DNA from: a virus
Reading direction: 5' to 3' (one strand)
DNA: 42,187 bases
IMG/VR virus record: IMGVR_UViG_3300044796_000232
Location: 1-42,187 of that record
In this document: piece after piece, positions 1 to 9,158 of the stretch
Layout of the letters: each line of letters opens with the position of its first letter
Position numbering within the stretch: position 1 is the stretch's first letter
Notes under the pieces: generated by a model
Told to the model about the DNA's origin: nothing
The model's input: only the letters and a program-made list of their open reading frames with translations
The model's database searches: none
Translations under genes and position numbers: made by a program

Positions 1-127
1 TCGACGGCCACGGCCCCGCGCTCCGGGAGCCGTGCAGCGGCGTGGGTGTAAAGTGCCTCGAAGTCGCAGAACCCGGGGATGTCAGACCACAACACAGGCG
101 GCCCTCCATCGTTCCAGGCACTCCCCC
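1..127. repeat. Terminal direct repeat, left copy
   Basis: These 127 bases are identical to 42061-42187. The end of the GT25 gene and the start of the methyltransferase gene both lie in the repeat and overlap by 14 bases once the ends are joined. The repeat is therefore best read as the overlap of a circular assembly rather than a true packaged terminal repeat; 127 is also a common assembler k-mer length. Confidence 0.9.
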
Positions 128-1392
128 ACTGACTCACCACGGACCTCGACCACCGTCCGACCCGGGCACGCGGCCCGGACGTCGTCCAGCGTCAGCCGAT
201 CGTGCCAGAGGGTGGGGACACCTCCGGACAGGACCTCGGCCTCGGTCGACAGGGTGTGAACGACGGCGGCGATTGCCTGGTGTCGGCCTCCCTGGGTTCG
301 CTGCACGACAGCCCGACGCAGGCCGTTGTCCTCTCCAGTGACCTCGTCCTTCCAGTTTCCCGAATGCAGTCCGTGCGCTGACAGCGCTTCCATCGTCTCA
401 CGCGGACAGCGGAGGACAATCACATGGGTGGCTGCATAATTCCGCATCGTTGTGAGCCCCTGTGGAAGCTGCGACAGACAGGCGTCAACGGTCTCGCCGG
501 CGACGCAGATCACCTCCCCGGAGAACGCTTCCCGGACCTGATCCGGTGTGATGTCCGGATGCCAGACGGTGACCAGTGGCGAGCCTTCCATTGAGGCCGC
601 TTCCCACTGAAGATCGATGATCCACTGTCGCAGCCCCTCCCCGCCCTCCTTCGCAACCTTGACCAGGCCGACGTCCCTGTCCTCCCGATCGCGGCGGTGG
701 CCCATGTGCAGCCCCCGACCACGCAGGGACCGGGCGACCTCGGGCGGTGCGGTCAGGTGGACGACGGGGCTCTCTCCACTCGGCGGCACCCAGAACTTGG
801 CCGGGTTGTTCGCGCCCGAGATGTCCGATTTCCCCGGCCCCTGCCCGAACACGAACGGATCCGGGGCGTACACCCGCCAGCCCCGCTGCCAGGGCCCCAT
901 GATATGATCAATGTGTGTGCGACACGGATACCACAGCTTGAGCAGATCGCGCAGGGCCGGCCCCCGGATCGCGTAGGCGTGTGTCCGCTGGCAGTTGAGA
1001 CAGCGGACAACGGCGGGGGCGACCTCCTGCGGCCGCTGCCCCATGTGCTGGCCGCCGAGCATGAGTTGATCCCAGTCGAGTGGGACCGCCGCGATGAACG
1101 ATCGCAGGCGTGTCCAGGCGTCGTCATGCCAGACCAGGTCATCCTCCAGGACCAACAGGGATACGACCTCATCCATTACGGCCCGTTCCAGGATGGTGAC
1201 GTGGCTCCGCAGACAACCCCACGCGCCCCCGCCCTGGCCGTAGTAAGGGGGCACACCGACGCGGTTCCCGTCGATCGCCTCGAAGATCACCGGATCGGGC
1301 AAATGCCAGCCCTTCTCGGCCTGCAACCGCCGGAACGCGGCCAGCCGGTCGGGCCGACGTTTCAGGTTGATGAGGACCACTCTGTCAAACAC
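82..1392 (-). CDS. Glycosyltransferase family 25 protein with duplicated C-terminal module
   Basis: Predicted GT25-family sugar transferase of 436 residues. The N-terminal half shows the family opening INLKRRPDR (residues 8-16), SHVTILE (63-69) and the acidic metal/nucleotide-sugar site LVLEDDL (80-86). The GTG at 1392 was chosen because GGAGG sits about 6 bases upstream and because GT25 proteins begin this close to the INLKR motif; an ATG 24 bases upstream is the alternative. The C-terminal half is not typical of GT25: it holds two related stretches of about 40 residues (about 271-308 and 391-429), each with a TVWH/TLWH start and a GETV/GESV...CL end. The gene starts one base after the stop of the cysteine-rich gene upstream and overlaps the methyltransferase gene across the circular junction. 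Modification of phage surface proteins or host glycans is inferred from this position at the end of the tail genes. Confidence 0.85.
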   Translation of the reverse strand: MFDRVVLINLKRRPDRLAAFRRLQAEKGWHLPDPVIFEAIDGNRVGVPPYYGQGGGAWGCLRSHVTILERAVMDEVVSLLVLEDDLVWHDDAWTRLRSFIAAVPLDWDQLMLGGQHMGQRPQEVAPAVVRCLNCQRTHAYAIRGPALRDLLKLWYPCRTHIDHIMGPWQRGWRVYAPDPFVFGQGPGKSDISGANNPAKFWVPPSGESPVVHLTAPPEVARSLRGRGLHMGHRRDREDRDVGLVKVAKEGGEGLRQWIIDLQWEAASMEGSPLVTVWHPDITPDQVREAFSGEVICVAGETVDACLSQLPQGLTTMRNYAATHVIVLRCPRETMEALSAHGLHSGNWKDEVTGEDNGLRRAVVQRTQGGRHQAIAAVVHTLSTEAEVLSGGVPTLWHDRLTLDDVRAACPGRTVVEVRGESVGECLERWRAACVVV

Positions 1393-1393
1393 G

Positions 1394-1681
1394 TCAGCCC
1401 TCCAGATCAGGCACATACCCCCGACAGTTCTTATTGCACCAACACACGCACACTACTTCCGAGATCACACCACACCGCAGATACGATCGTGTGACCAGCC
1501 AGCCAGGTGGGGCGGGCACATCGACCGCATCCCCCCGATGGATGCAGGGCAGGGCCTTCCGGGCCTGCGGTGTCTCCCGCTCTCCAGTCGTCGGCCCCAG
1601 TCCCCAGAGTCGTCGGCTGAGGGGGTCGGTGTCCGCCAGGTGGCAGAGGTGGCACGCTCCGCAGTTGCAGGGTCGGGGCAT
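1394..1681 (-). CDS. Small cysteine-rich protein
   Basis: A 95-residue protein with about ten cysteines. A cluster at the N-terminus (CNCGACHLCH) and another near the C-terminus (CVCWCNKNC) suggest two metal-binding or disulfide-bonded knots. I do not recognise the family. It lies three bases after the serine-rich gene and its TGA is one base from the GTG of the GT25 gene, so it is almost certainly part of the same transcript and translationally coupled. A small tail-tip or fibre-associated protein is possible. The ribosome binding site is weak, but the tight packing supports the call. Confidence 0.6.
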   Translation of the reverse strand: MPRPCNCGACHLCHLADTDPLSRRLWGLGPTTGERETPQARKALPCIHRGDAVDVPAPPGWLVTRSYLRCGVISEVVCVCWCNKNCRGYVPDLEG

Positions 1682-1684
1682 ACG

Positions 1685-2731
1685 TCACGGCGTCAGGGTG
1701 AGGACGATATTGCCCGTACAGCACTCGGTCACACCGGTCAGCAGAAAGACCACCTGGAACGGCGAGCACGAGACCGACGCGGCCACCTGAGGGAGCGACG
1801 TCCCGCCCAGGAATCCAATCACCTCCCACACCGGGCTGCACTGGATAATCACGCCGAGATTACAGCCCCCGCAATTGACCACGTTATCCGTGACGTTGTA
1901 CGTGCCTGCCGTCGTATTGTAGACCAGTGTAAAGCTGATCCCATTCAGACACGAACAGACACCCGTACCACCGGAGAGCGTGCCAGTGACGGTCGCGGGC
2001 AGGCCGCAGCACGGAGTGATCGCCCCCGACCCTGACGACTGGCTCCCGGTCGAGGACATCGACGTGAGCGAGGTCGAGGTCGACATCGAGGTGCTCGTCG
2101 ACGTGCTCGTGCTGGTCGAGCCCTGCGAGGTCGAGATCGAGGCCGACGTCTCGCTCTGGCTGCCGGTGCTCGACGACCCGGACGTCACCGACGCGGAGAG
2201 GCTCGTGCTGGCCACGCTCTGCGAGTGCGAGAGGGTGCTCTGGCTGCCGGTGCTCGACAGGCCGCTCGTGCTGCTGATCGAAGTGCCCGATCCCAACGAG
2301 CTGCTGCCAGACCCCGACGATGCGGAGCTGCCGGACGAGGACGTCGACCAGGTGGACGAGGCCACGCTGGCGATCGACGTGCTGCTGATCGAGGTCGAGC
2401 TACTCGACGAGGAACCGCTCGACGACGACGGCGACGAGCTACTCGACGTGCTGCTGATCGAGCCGCTACTCGACGACCCGACCGACGAGGTGATCGACAC
2501 CGACCCGACGGAAGCGCTGTGGCTCACGGCACTGGTGGAGGTACTCGACAGGGACGCCCCGCTCGAACTCGTGCTGCTGATCGAGGTGCTCGACAGGGAC
2601 TCCGACGAGCTGCTCAACAGCGAGCCACTTGACGAGCTGCTACTCGAACTGGAAGACGAGCTGCTCGACGAGCTGGAACTCGACGAGCTCCCCCCGCAGC
2701 ACGGACAGTCCGGGTAGAAGGTGGTGGACAC
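1685..2731 (-). CDS. Serine-rich, cysteine-capped putative virion surface protein
   Basis: A 348-residue protein in three parts: a short head with CPCCGG, a low-complexity tract (about residues 15-236) that is mostly Ser with Thr, Gly and Ala, and a C-terminal domain of about 112 residues with ten cysteines in pairs (PCC, CSC, CGGC, ECC) and a beta-rich look. The serines use several codons, so the tract is not one simple DNA repeat. The GTG start at 2731 lies one base after the stop of a tiny membrane protein. Position after the tail fibre genes and just before glycosyltransferase genes suggests a stalk-like fibre or adhesin, possibly glycosylated on serine; that is inference. The opposite strand is open here only because the serine codons read as Asp/Glu/Leu codons in reverse. 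Confidence 0.75.
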   Translation of the reverse strand: MSTTFYPDCPCCGGSSSSSSSSSSSSSSSSSSSSSGSLLSSSSESLSSTSISSTSSSGASLSSTSTSAVSHSASVGSVSITSSVGSSSSGSISSTSSSSSPSSSSGSSSSSSTSISSTSIASVASSTWSTSSSGSSASSGSGSSSLGSGTSISSTSGLSSTGSQSTLSHSQSVASTSLSASVTSGSSSTGSQSETSASISTSQGSTSTSTSTSTSMSTSTSLTSMSSTGSQSSGSGAITPCCGLPATVTGTLSGGTGVCSCLNGISFTLVYNTTAGTYNVTDNVVNCGGCNLGVIIQCSPVWEVIGFLGGTSLPQVAASVSCSPFQVVFLLTGVTECCTGNIVLTLTP

Positions 2732-2732
2732 G

Positions 2733-2843
2733 TCAGGGCGCTCCGGGCACGTACTGCCGGGCCAGGGCGTAGCCGACGATCAAAGCCAGGGCCGCGACGG
2801 GCGCATACGCGGGAGCTTGCCAGAGTAATTCACGCAGTCGCAT
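2733..2843 (-). CDS. 36-residue single-pass membrane protein
   Basis: A very short reading frame starting ATG at 2843, with GGTGA 5-6 bases upstream, and ending one base before the GTG of the serine-rich gene. It encodes a basic start (MRLRELLW), then a hydrophobic stretch of about 17 residues (PVAALALIVGYALA), then a short polar tail, so one membrane-spanning helix. It fills what would otherwise be the only gap in this part of the operon. Function unknown; a small tail-associated, holin-like or membrane-targeting peptide is possible. Confidence 0.55.
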   Translation of the reverse strand: MRLRELLWQAPAYAPVAALALIVGYALARQYVPGAP

Positions 2844-2855
2844 AGTTTCACCGAA

Positions 2856-3803
2856 TTATTTAAACGTGGCTATGACTGCACCCTCAACCCCAGTGCCCGA
2901 CCACGTCGGGTTTTCCGCCGCGGCCGTCCCCTGGGTCATGTAGGCGTGAGCGAACCCGTAGGCGTAGGCCGTTTCGGTGAAGGTGTCGACGACCGTGAAC
3001 GGCGAGCTCACCCCCGACGGGGCCTGACCGGTTCCGCCGGACGTCTGCGCAAACGTCACAAGCAACTCATTGTTGGCGGTCGGGGTAACACTGCCGGGGC
3101 TCGCGCCCGCCGAACTGTTCGACTGGTCCAAACCGCTCTTGGCACCGCTGAACGCCAGGACGCCAATCGTCACGTTGTTGTTGGCGTAATAAGACTCGAA
3201 TGAGAATGTGTGATTGGCCCCGACGGTCGGATTGTAACAACAGTACATCTCACTCAGTGCCGTCGTGCCGCTGGTCTGCTGAATCAGAGTCCAGGTATTA
3301 CCGAGAGAGTCTGTAAAAGTCCCGCCAAATGGAATTGCGTATTGATTAAAAGCAATCGATACGACTATCAGATTCGCCCCCGTCGTGTTGATCGCGCCCG
3401 TACTGACGGTGGCGTTGTGGTATGTGCCGCTGGTCGATGCGCCGACCGTGTGCGCCACGAGGTTCCAGGCAGTGACCGTCGCCGTGGGTGCGCTGGTCTG
3501 CGGCGTGCCGGTCCCGTTCGCGTTACTGGGTGTCTCGGTCAGGGTGATCGTGTTGCCGACATCCGCCGACACCAGCGTGTACGTGGTGCCGGTGGCCCCT
3601 GCAATCGCTGAGCCCGACCGGTTCCACTGCCGACTGATCGTCACTCCACTGGCGGGTGTCGTCGTGCCATCCACCGCTGTGAGCGTCTGGCCCTGCTGAG
3701 CGGTGCCAGTGATCGAGGGCGTGGTGATGCTGGGCGGGGGCCCGCCGGCATCTCCCATCCCCGACAGGCCCGACAGGCCGGTGTCACTCCAGGCGATGTC
3801 CAC
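2856..3803 (-). CDS. Tail fibre/adhesion-like protein with Ig-like repeat
   Basis: A 315-residue protein. Residues about 22-112 look like a bacterial Ig-type surface domain: SITGTAQQGQTLTA, then a W-containing strand (GVTISRQWNRSG) and YTLVSADVGNTITL. The rest (about 120-315) is a second beta-rich domain with many Thr/Ser/Asn and a CC pair. Such modules are common on tail fibres and adhesins and probably bind carbohydrate or surface protein. I place the start at GTG 3803, 4 bases after the previous stop with GGAG about 8 bases upstream; a start further upstream would overlap the previous gene by 47 bases. It is followed by the tiny membrane protein and the serine-rich protein. Confidence 0.7.
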   Translation of the reverse strand: MDIAWSDTGLSGLSGMGDAGGPPPSITTPSITGTAQQGQTLTAVDGTTTPASGVTISRQWNRSGSAIAGATGTTYTLVSADVGNTITLTETPSNANGTGTPQTSAPTATVTAWNLVAHTVGASTSGTYHNATVSTGAINTTGANLIVVSIAFNQYAIPFGGTFTDSLGNTWTLIQQTSGTTALSEMYCCYNPTVGANHTFSFESYYANNNVTIGVLAFSGAKSGLDQSNSSAGASPGSVTPTANNELLVTFAQTSGGTGQAPSGVSSPFTVVDTFTETAYAYGFAHAYMTQGTAAAENPTWSGTGVEGAVIATFK

Positions 3804-3807
3804 GGCG

Positions 3808-4173
3808 TTACTCCAGCCAGTGATTGAGTGCGAACACCCGGCCAACGACCCCACTTCCGCCCGCCGCGAGGATGATCGTCACACCCTGGCCCGACAAGAA
3901 TTTCTTGCCACGCGGGAACGGGATCACTCCCGGGCCCGCGGCGGTGATGTCCCACGAAATCGTCGACGTGCCGTCGGTGATCGTGATGTTCCCGCCGGTG
4001 GGTGTGCCGCTATACGACCACCCGACCCCGCTGATGACGTGGCTGTTCCCGGCTGAGGCACCCAGGCTGACCTCCGCCTGTGTGTTGGCCACGGCGGTGC
4101 CATAGTCGCCGGCCGCGGCCGGGACCGATTCCATTTCCCAGACGTTGACTACCTGACTCGGTCCAACGCTCAT
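3808..4173 (-). CDS. Small putative tail-tip/structural protein
   Basis: A 121-residue protein of unknown family, rich in Gly, Thr, Ser and Val and probably an all-beta fold (for example GGNITITDGTSTISWDI). It contains no catalytic motif that I can see. It sits between a serine-containing structural protein and the Ig-domain fibre protein, with three bases on the upstream side, so a minor component of the tail tip or fibre is the most likely role. The ATG at 4173 follows directly on the upstream TAA. Confidence 0.6.
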   Translation of the reverse strand: MSVGPSQVVNVWEMESVPAAAGDYGTAVANTQAEVSLGASAGNSHVISGVGWSYSGTPTGGNITITDGTSTISWDITAAGPGVIPFPRGKKFLSGQGVTIILAAGGSGVVGRVFALNHWLE

Positions 4174-4176
4174 GAT

Positions 4177-4959
4177 TTAATCCGTGTTGATGGTGACAGC
4201 GCAGGGGAATGTGATCCCCCCAATCGTGACGCTCACTGACAGTGTCCCCTTGGTAACCGACAGTCCACCCGACGAACATTCCACGTCGGTGACGACCTCG
4301 GCCGTGCTCCCCGGCGACGTGGACTCTGATCCGCTGCTGGACGAGCCACTACTGGACGAGCTGCTGCCAGGGCCACACGTCCCGACCGCCACGCCCCTGG
4401 TGGCCCCCAGCAGGACAATGCCCCAGTTGAGCCCTCCGCCGGCCGGGCCGCCGATCGCAATGAGCGGGTAGCCGCCTGCTCCGCAGGTCTGCATGAACCC
4501 ACTCTCGCCAGCCACCGGACAGGCCCAGCCCGGCACAGAGCTGTAGGCCGGACAGACCTGAAGCATCACCACCGCGGCCCCGGAGCACACCGCCCGGCCG
4601 AAGCCACCCGCCAGGATCGGCTCCACGGTGATGCACACCTGGTCGGCAGTGGTCTGGGGCACCGCCCCCGTGACTGCCGGCCGCCGTTGCACGGCGTTCT
4701 GGTCGAGAGCGGGGTCGACCGCCGGGCCCTGGTATGTCAGCACGGCCCACTGACCGATGCCGAGGTTGCTGGTGTTCGGCGGCTGGTAGACCATCACCAT
4801 GTCCGCCGGGACGATCCCGTTGTCGACAGTGGGGTCGCCGGCCACCCCGAGCCGCTTCTGGCGGGCGGCGTAGGCCATCTCCAGGACCTGGTTCCAGGTC
4901 TCGGCCCGAATTTCCAGGGGTTGGCCCTGGACGACCCGGTGTAGTGGTTCACCGGTCAT
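4177..4959 (-). CDS. Putative structural protein with short serine-rich segment
   Basis: A 260-residue protein of the tail module, function not recognised. The N-terminus contains LEIRAETWNQVLEMAYAA, a helix-like motif I associate with small structural proteins of phages and planctomycetes. The middle carries several cysteines, and a short Ser/Gly segment at about residues 202-222 (GSSSSSSGSSSSGSES) echoes the long serine tract of the gene at 1685. The C-terminal segment is beta-like. The ATG at 4959 overlaps the stop of the preceding gene by 4 bases (ATGA), so expression is coupled. A tail-tip or hub-associated protein is the likely role, by position only. Confidence 0.6.
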   Translation of the reverse strand: MTGEPLHRVVQGQPLEIRAETWNQVLEMAYAARQKRLGVAGDPTVDNGIVPADMVMVYQPPNTSNLGIGQWAVLTYQGPAVDPALDQNAVQRRPAVTGAVPQTTADQVCITVEPILAGGFGRAVCSGAAVVMLQVCPAYSSVPGWACPVAGESGFMQTCGAGGYPLIAIGGPAGGGLNWGIVLLGATRGVAVGTCGPGSSSSSSGSSSSGSESTSPGSTAEVVTDVECSSGGLSVTKGTLSVSVTIGGITFPCAVTINTD

Positions 4960-5975
4960 CCGAACCCCAGGACAGAGTGAAAGTCCACGTAGATGCTCAC
5001 CTGCTCCACGTAGGCAGCCGATGGGACCTGAATGAGCAACCCTGTGTTGCTGTCCAGCGCATCCTTGTACGTTACCCAGAGATAATCCCAGGCAGACTTG
5101 TAGGGGACTATCAGTGTGGGGCTGACCTGAATGTTGGTCCTGTTCTCGCCTACCATGAACTTGTGAGTGACACTACCGGTCTCCGGGGGCTTGATGGTGC
5201 CCGGGGCCCCGGTGTACATCACCTCACCTGGCTGAAAGCCCATCCAGGCGTTCAGGTTGATCTTGCCCACCAGCGATCGCCAGGCCCGGAGCATGGGCAG
5301 GTTGACGTAGGAATACTGAGCAAGTATTGATCCCTCAAACTTCGGGGCGAACACGTCGCAGCCGGCGATGGAATCGCGACTGACGCCGATTGCCTGGTGG
5401 AAGTTCGGGGCCTGGAGACTGATTGGCGTGTCGGCCCCCTGGTAGGCCCACACGCACGATCCATCATTGATCGCTCCACCCATCCCCGTTGGGCCGCCCG
5501 ACGCCGCCGATGTCCCGGGCGTCGTGCATTTGTACACGTTGCCCGCATTGATTACGAGCGCCAGGATCAGATACGCGGTCGATGGTGTCCACGCGGGCGT
5601 GGTCTGACCGTCTACCCGGGCGATCAGGGTCTTCAGAGACTGCGTGATGTGGACCTGGCCAGCGCTCAGGTCCCACGAATACTGGGGCCCCAGGTTGGTC
5701 GAGTCGTCCGGGGTCTCCTCGCTCTGGGGTTGCTGGTTCTCCGCGCTGAAGCTGTACTCCACCGTGCAGAGCCAGACCCCGCCACCCTGTGGATCGGCCT
5801 TGATGCTATTGATGGGCAGGTTGTCGTAATAGACAGACGAGAGTGATACCAGACCGTTATAAACCGCCGTCTCATCGCTGGAGAACATGGCGATGTACTG
5901 AATCGCCACGCTCGCGCTATTGACCGATCGCGTGATCGGTCGAGACTTTGCCAGTTCGTAGAAGTTCAACGCCAT
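4956..5975 (-). CDS. Putative tail-tip (baseplate-like) protein with carbohydrate-binding-like insert
   Basis: A 339-residue protein directly downstream of the tape measure gene, the usual place for a distal-tail or tail-tip protein. I do not recognise the full-length family. A segment at about residues 128-180 (WTPSTAYLILALVINAGNVY, then YKCTTPGTS and a final VWAYQG) looks like the small aromatic carbohydrate-binding repeats inserted into many tail and chitinase-type proteins. The remainder is beta-rich with a well-packed C-terminus (YVDFHSVLGFG). The stop overlaps the next ATG by 4 bases. A role in adsorption or in assembling the tail tip is inferred. Confidence 0.6.
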   Translation of the reverse strand: MALNFYELAKSRPITRSVNSASVAIQYIAMFSSDETAVYNGLVSLSSVYYDNLPINSIKADPQGGGVWLCTVEYSFSAENQQPQSEETPDDSTNLGPQYSWDLSAGQVHITQSLKTLIARVDGQTTPAWTPSTAYLILALVINAGNVYKCTTPGTSAASGGPTGMGGAINDGSCVWAYQGADTPISLQAPNFHQAIGVSRDSIAGCDVFAPKFEGSILAQYSYVNLPMLRAWRSLVGKINLNAWMGFQPGEVMYTGAPGTIKPPETGSVTHKFMVGENRTNIQVSPTLIVPYKSAWDYLWVTYKDALDSNTGLLIQVPSAAYVEQVSIYVDFHSVLGFG

Positions 5976-5982
5976 TACGACC

Positions 5983-7749
5983 TCACTTGAACTGGAGGCC
6001 GTTGATGAGACCGTTCATGTCGGCTGCCATTTTCGGCAGGACTGCCGTGTTGGCTGCGGTGTTCACGGCGGCGTCGAGTTGCCGCTTGGCGGTGGCATCG
6101 CCATAGCCGAGCTGCTGTTGAGCCGGGCCGGAGAAGATCCCCCGGGACATGGCCCCGATCTGGGCGTAGGTCGGGATGGCAGGGGCCTGTCCGCCTGGCC
6201 CGAGCGCTGCCCGCACCTGGCCAGCGATCCCCTTGCCCTGGATTGCCTGGCGGGCCTTCTCGTCCTCTCTCAGTTGCCGGGCCAGGTCTCGCTCTGCCTT
6301 GGCATTGGTGTGGGCGAATGCAGCGTCCTCGGCCGCCTTCCTGGCTGCGGCCTCGTCGTCGGCCCGGGCCTTCTTCCGGGCCTCGGCCTCTTGCTGCTGC
6401 ATCGGGATAAGTTGTTTGTACAGGTCCTCCATCGCCTTTTTGCCAGCGTCAACAGAGCCATTGATTGCGGTCTCCCAGAGCCCCACCATCCCGACGATCA
6501 GGTCCGTGGTGTGATCGACCGCGACCGACCAGCCATCCACGAAGGTGTCCTTGAACCGGTTCCAGGCCCGCGTCAGTTCGAGCATGGCGGCCGTCCAGGT
6601 CATGTTGAGCCCCGTTCCCGCCAGCTTGACGGCACCCTCCAAATCGCCGCTACTCAGCGCTGCGGTGATGTCCGACCAGGCCCCGATCGCAGTGTTCTTG
6701 ACTGACTGAAACCCGGCCCCTGTCTGATCCGCCCATGCCTTCCCCTCGGCGGAATTCGTGGCCCACAACACGCCCAACCCCACCACCGCGGCGGTCACCA
6801 GGCCGATGGGCGAGAGCAGGGCCCCGAACCCGACCGATGCGACGGTCACCCCGGCAGAGATCGCTGCCCCGGCACTCCCCATCGTCGAGCCGAGGAGGAT
6901 CAGGGCTGCACCGGCAGCCACGGCCCCAGCCGCCACCTGGGCGATCGTCCGGACCGCCGACCCGTTCTCCTTGATGAACGATCGCACCTCGGCAATACCT
7001 TCACGGACATGCCCGGAAAGCGAGGCGATTTCCGCCCCGGTCGGCAGAAGCTGGTTGCCGGCCTCCAGCACGGCGTACTTCAGGGCCTGCCAGGTGGCGG
7101 TATAGGCCCGCATGATCTCCTGACTCTGCCGGGCCTGGGTGGGGTCGATGATCGCGCCTGCTCGCCGACCCTCCTCGACCAGGGCCTCCAACCCTTCGCG
7201 CCCCCTGTCGATGAACGGCAACAGCTCACGCATTCCGAACGCATCGGCAACGCGGAGCTTATCGGCCTGGTTGTTGGTGCGTGAAATGGTGTCGGCGATC
7301 CGCTCGAACACCTCGATCACGGGTGTGTTGAGCAGATCGCGACCACGCCCCAGGGACCGGAGTGAATCGTCGAGATAATCGTTCATGTCCGCGGCGTGGC
7401 TGATCTTGTCGCTAAGCTCGCCGAGGATGCCGCCGAACCCCTCCATGCCGACCCCGGCCCGCTCGGCCGCGTAGGCCAGGCCGGACACCTGCTCGACCGT
7501 CGCACCGAACCGGGTGGCCAGTGTCTGCACATCGTTGCCGCGACTGGCAGCTTCAGATAGCAGCTTGACCATCGGAGCCAGGGCACCGCCACCGACGCTG
7601 AGGGTGACCGCCCCGGCCTTGGCCATACTCTGGCCCCAGCTTTTCAGATACGAGCTGGCCTTGTTAAGCCCTCTATAAAGCAAATTATCCTTTGTGAATA
7701 ACTCCACAAAGGCACCACCGGCACGGACTTCCTTGCTACTCGCGGCCAC
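5983..7749 (-). CDS. Tail tape measure protein
   Basis: 588 residues with the typical tape-measure make-up: Ala/Gly-rich helical stretches, a hydrophobic central region (about residues 265-345, containing AGAVAAGAALILLG and GLVTAAVVGLGVLW), and charged coiled-coil-like helices (EAEARKKARADDEAAARKAA) toward the C-terminus. The N-terminal part with LYRGLNKASSYLKSWG resembles phage tail length proteins. It follows the frameshifted chaperone pair, the hallmark position. In this family length sets tail length; at roughly 0.15 nm per residue it would imply a fairly short tail of about 90 nm. The start is GTG at 7749, behind GAGGG, three bases after the chaperone stop. Confidence 0.85.
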   Translation of the reverse strand: MAASSKEVRAGGAFVELFTKDNLLYRGLNKASSYLKSWGQSMAKAGAVTLSVGGGALAPMVKLLSEAASRGNDVQTLATRFGATVEQVSGLAYAAERAGVGMEGFGGILGELSDKISHAADMNDYLDDSLRSLGRGRDLLNTPVIEVFERIADTISRTNNQADKLRVADAFGMRELLPFIDRGREGLEALVEEGRRAGAIIDPTQARQSQEIMRAYTATWQALKYAVLEAGNQLLPTGAEIASLSGHVREGIAEVRSFIKENGSAVRTIAQVAAGAVAAGAALILLGSTMGSAGAAISAGVTVASVGFGALLSPIGLVTAAVVGLGVLWATNSAEGKAWADQTGAGFQSVKNTAIGAWSDITAALSSGDLEGAVKLAGTGLNMTWTAAMLELTRAWNRFKDTFVDGWSVAVDHTTDLIVGMVGLWETAINGSVDAGKKAMEDLYKQLIPMQQQEAEARKKARADDEAAARKAAEDAAFAHTNAKAERDLARQLREDEKARQAIQGKGIAGQVRAALGPGGQAPAIPTYAQIGAMSRGIFSGPAQQQLGYGDATAKRQLDAAVNTAANTAVLPKMAADMNGLINGLQFK

Positions 7750-7752
7750 TCG

Positions 7753-8238
<486 letters not shown>

Positions 8239-8452
8239 TGTTCGGGGGTGAGGCCGAGGGCCTCGGCCTGTTTGCCGACCAACACCCAGAAGATCCGGCC
8301 GAACCGATCGGGGTCATCCAGGGCGGCCAGGGTGTCGGGGTGATCGAGGCGCTTGGCCAGGTCGAGGCCCGCGGCCCGGAGTCGCGGAACGAGCCCGAGC
8401 GTGATCCGGATCGTGTACTCCCGGCCTTCGGAATCCTTGAACGTCGCGGACA

Positions 8453-8884
8453 TCAGGCCCCCCGAAAGAGATCGGCATAGGTCGCTCGCTCTGCCATCAT
8501 CGCCGGGACCATGAACGGGTGGTCTCCCGACTCCAACTCCCCTGGCGCTCCGGTCCGGGGGCCGCCGATCGCCGGCCCCACCACGACGGAGCGGCTCTCC
8601 TTGTCGAAGCTGAAGAACAGCAGCTCCCGGAGCGGACTGGCCCCGACGTTAACGGTCTGACCCTTGACCTTCTTCTTGCGAGTGAACCCCACCGATCGGT
8701 GGACAATCGGCACCTGGCCAGCCGCCGCGGACTTGGTGCCGTACTTGAGCGACGATCGAGCTCGGGTGCGGACAAACGCCCCGGCCTTCGACATGGCCTT
8801 TTTGACGATCGGGTCGAGGGCCTCGGTGACTTCCTTCGTGTCGAAGAAGGCCGACTTGATCGACTTGATCGAGTCGAGGTCCAT
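8453..8884 (-). CDS. Head-tail joining/tail completion-like protein
   Basis: 143 residues. Contains an N-terminal helix region (DSIKSIKSAFFDTKEVTEAL and VKKAMSKAGAFVRTRARSSL) and a lysine-rich middle, then a beta-rich section (SRSVVVGPAIGG) and a helical end. This pattern, a helix with conserved RTRARSSL-like residues followed by a pocket-like beta region, resembles phage minor tail/virion morphogenesis proteins of the HK97 gp10 group. The ATG at 8884 was chosen because it overlaps the upstream TGA; a longer frame to 8941 would intrude into the upstream gene. Exact role inferred. Confidence 0.6.
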   Translation of the reverse strand: MDLDSIKSIKSAFFDTKEVTEALDPIVKKAMSKAGAFVRTRARSSLKYGTKSAAAGQVPIVHRSVGFTRKKKVKGQTVNVGASPLRELLFFSFDKESRSVVVGPAIGGPRTGAPGELESGDHPFMVPAMMAERATYADLFRGA

Positions 8885-9144
8885 CACGCAGCCGGGGGTG
8901 TGGCGAGTGTGGGAAGGGCGGCCAGCATCCGGACCGCCCACTCCCGCGGGAAGCCGACCAGGGTGGCCGGGTCCCGGGCCGCTGCCCGGGAGACGACGCC
9001 CAGCAGCCCGGGTGTGGCCGGGTCGCTGGGCGACTGGCTGAGCAGTTCGAGGAGATCGCCAGCGGCGTGGTGGATGTTCGAGTCAGTCGACCTGGCGACC
9101 GCAGCGCGAACGCGATCCAGGCCCGTTTGCTGTGGCGTACTCAT
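8884..9144 (-). CDS. Small unknown protein of the head-tail module
   Basis: 86 residues, mostly helical, beginning MSTPQQTGLDRVRAAVARST and ending in an Ala/Pro-rich tail. No recognised motif. The ATG has a good ribosome site (GAGGG, about 4 bases away), and the stop overlaps the next start by one base. It sits between the putative tail tube gene and the joining protein gene, so a small tail assembly factor is plausible. Confidence 0.5.
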   Translation of the reverse strand: MSTPQQTGLDRVRAAVARSTDSNIHHAAGDLLELLSQSPSDPATPGLLGVVSRAAARDPATLVGFPREWAVRMLAALPTLATPPAA

Positions 9145-9158
9145 GGTCCCTCACGGAA

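Noticed and set aside
1980-2717. Plus-strand acidic open frame opposite the serine-rich gene
   Set aside because: It is the mirror of serine codons (reads as Asp/Glu/Leu/Val runs), has no ribosome site and opposes the operon.
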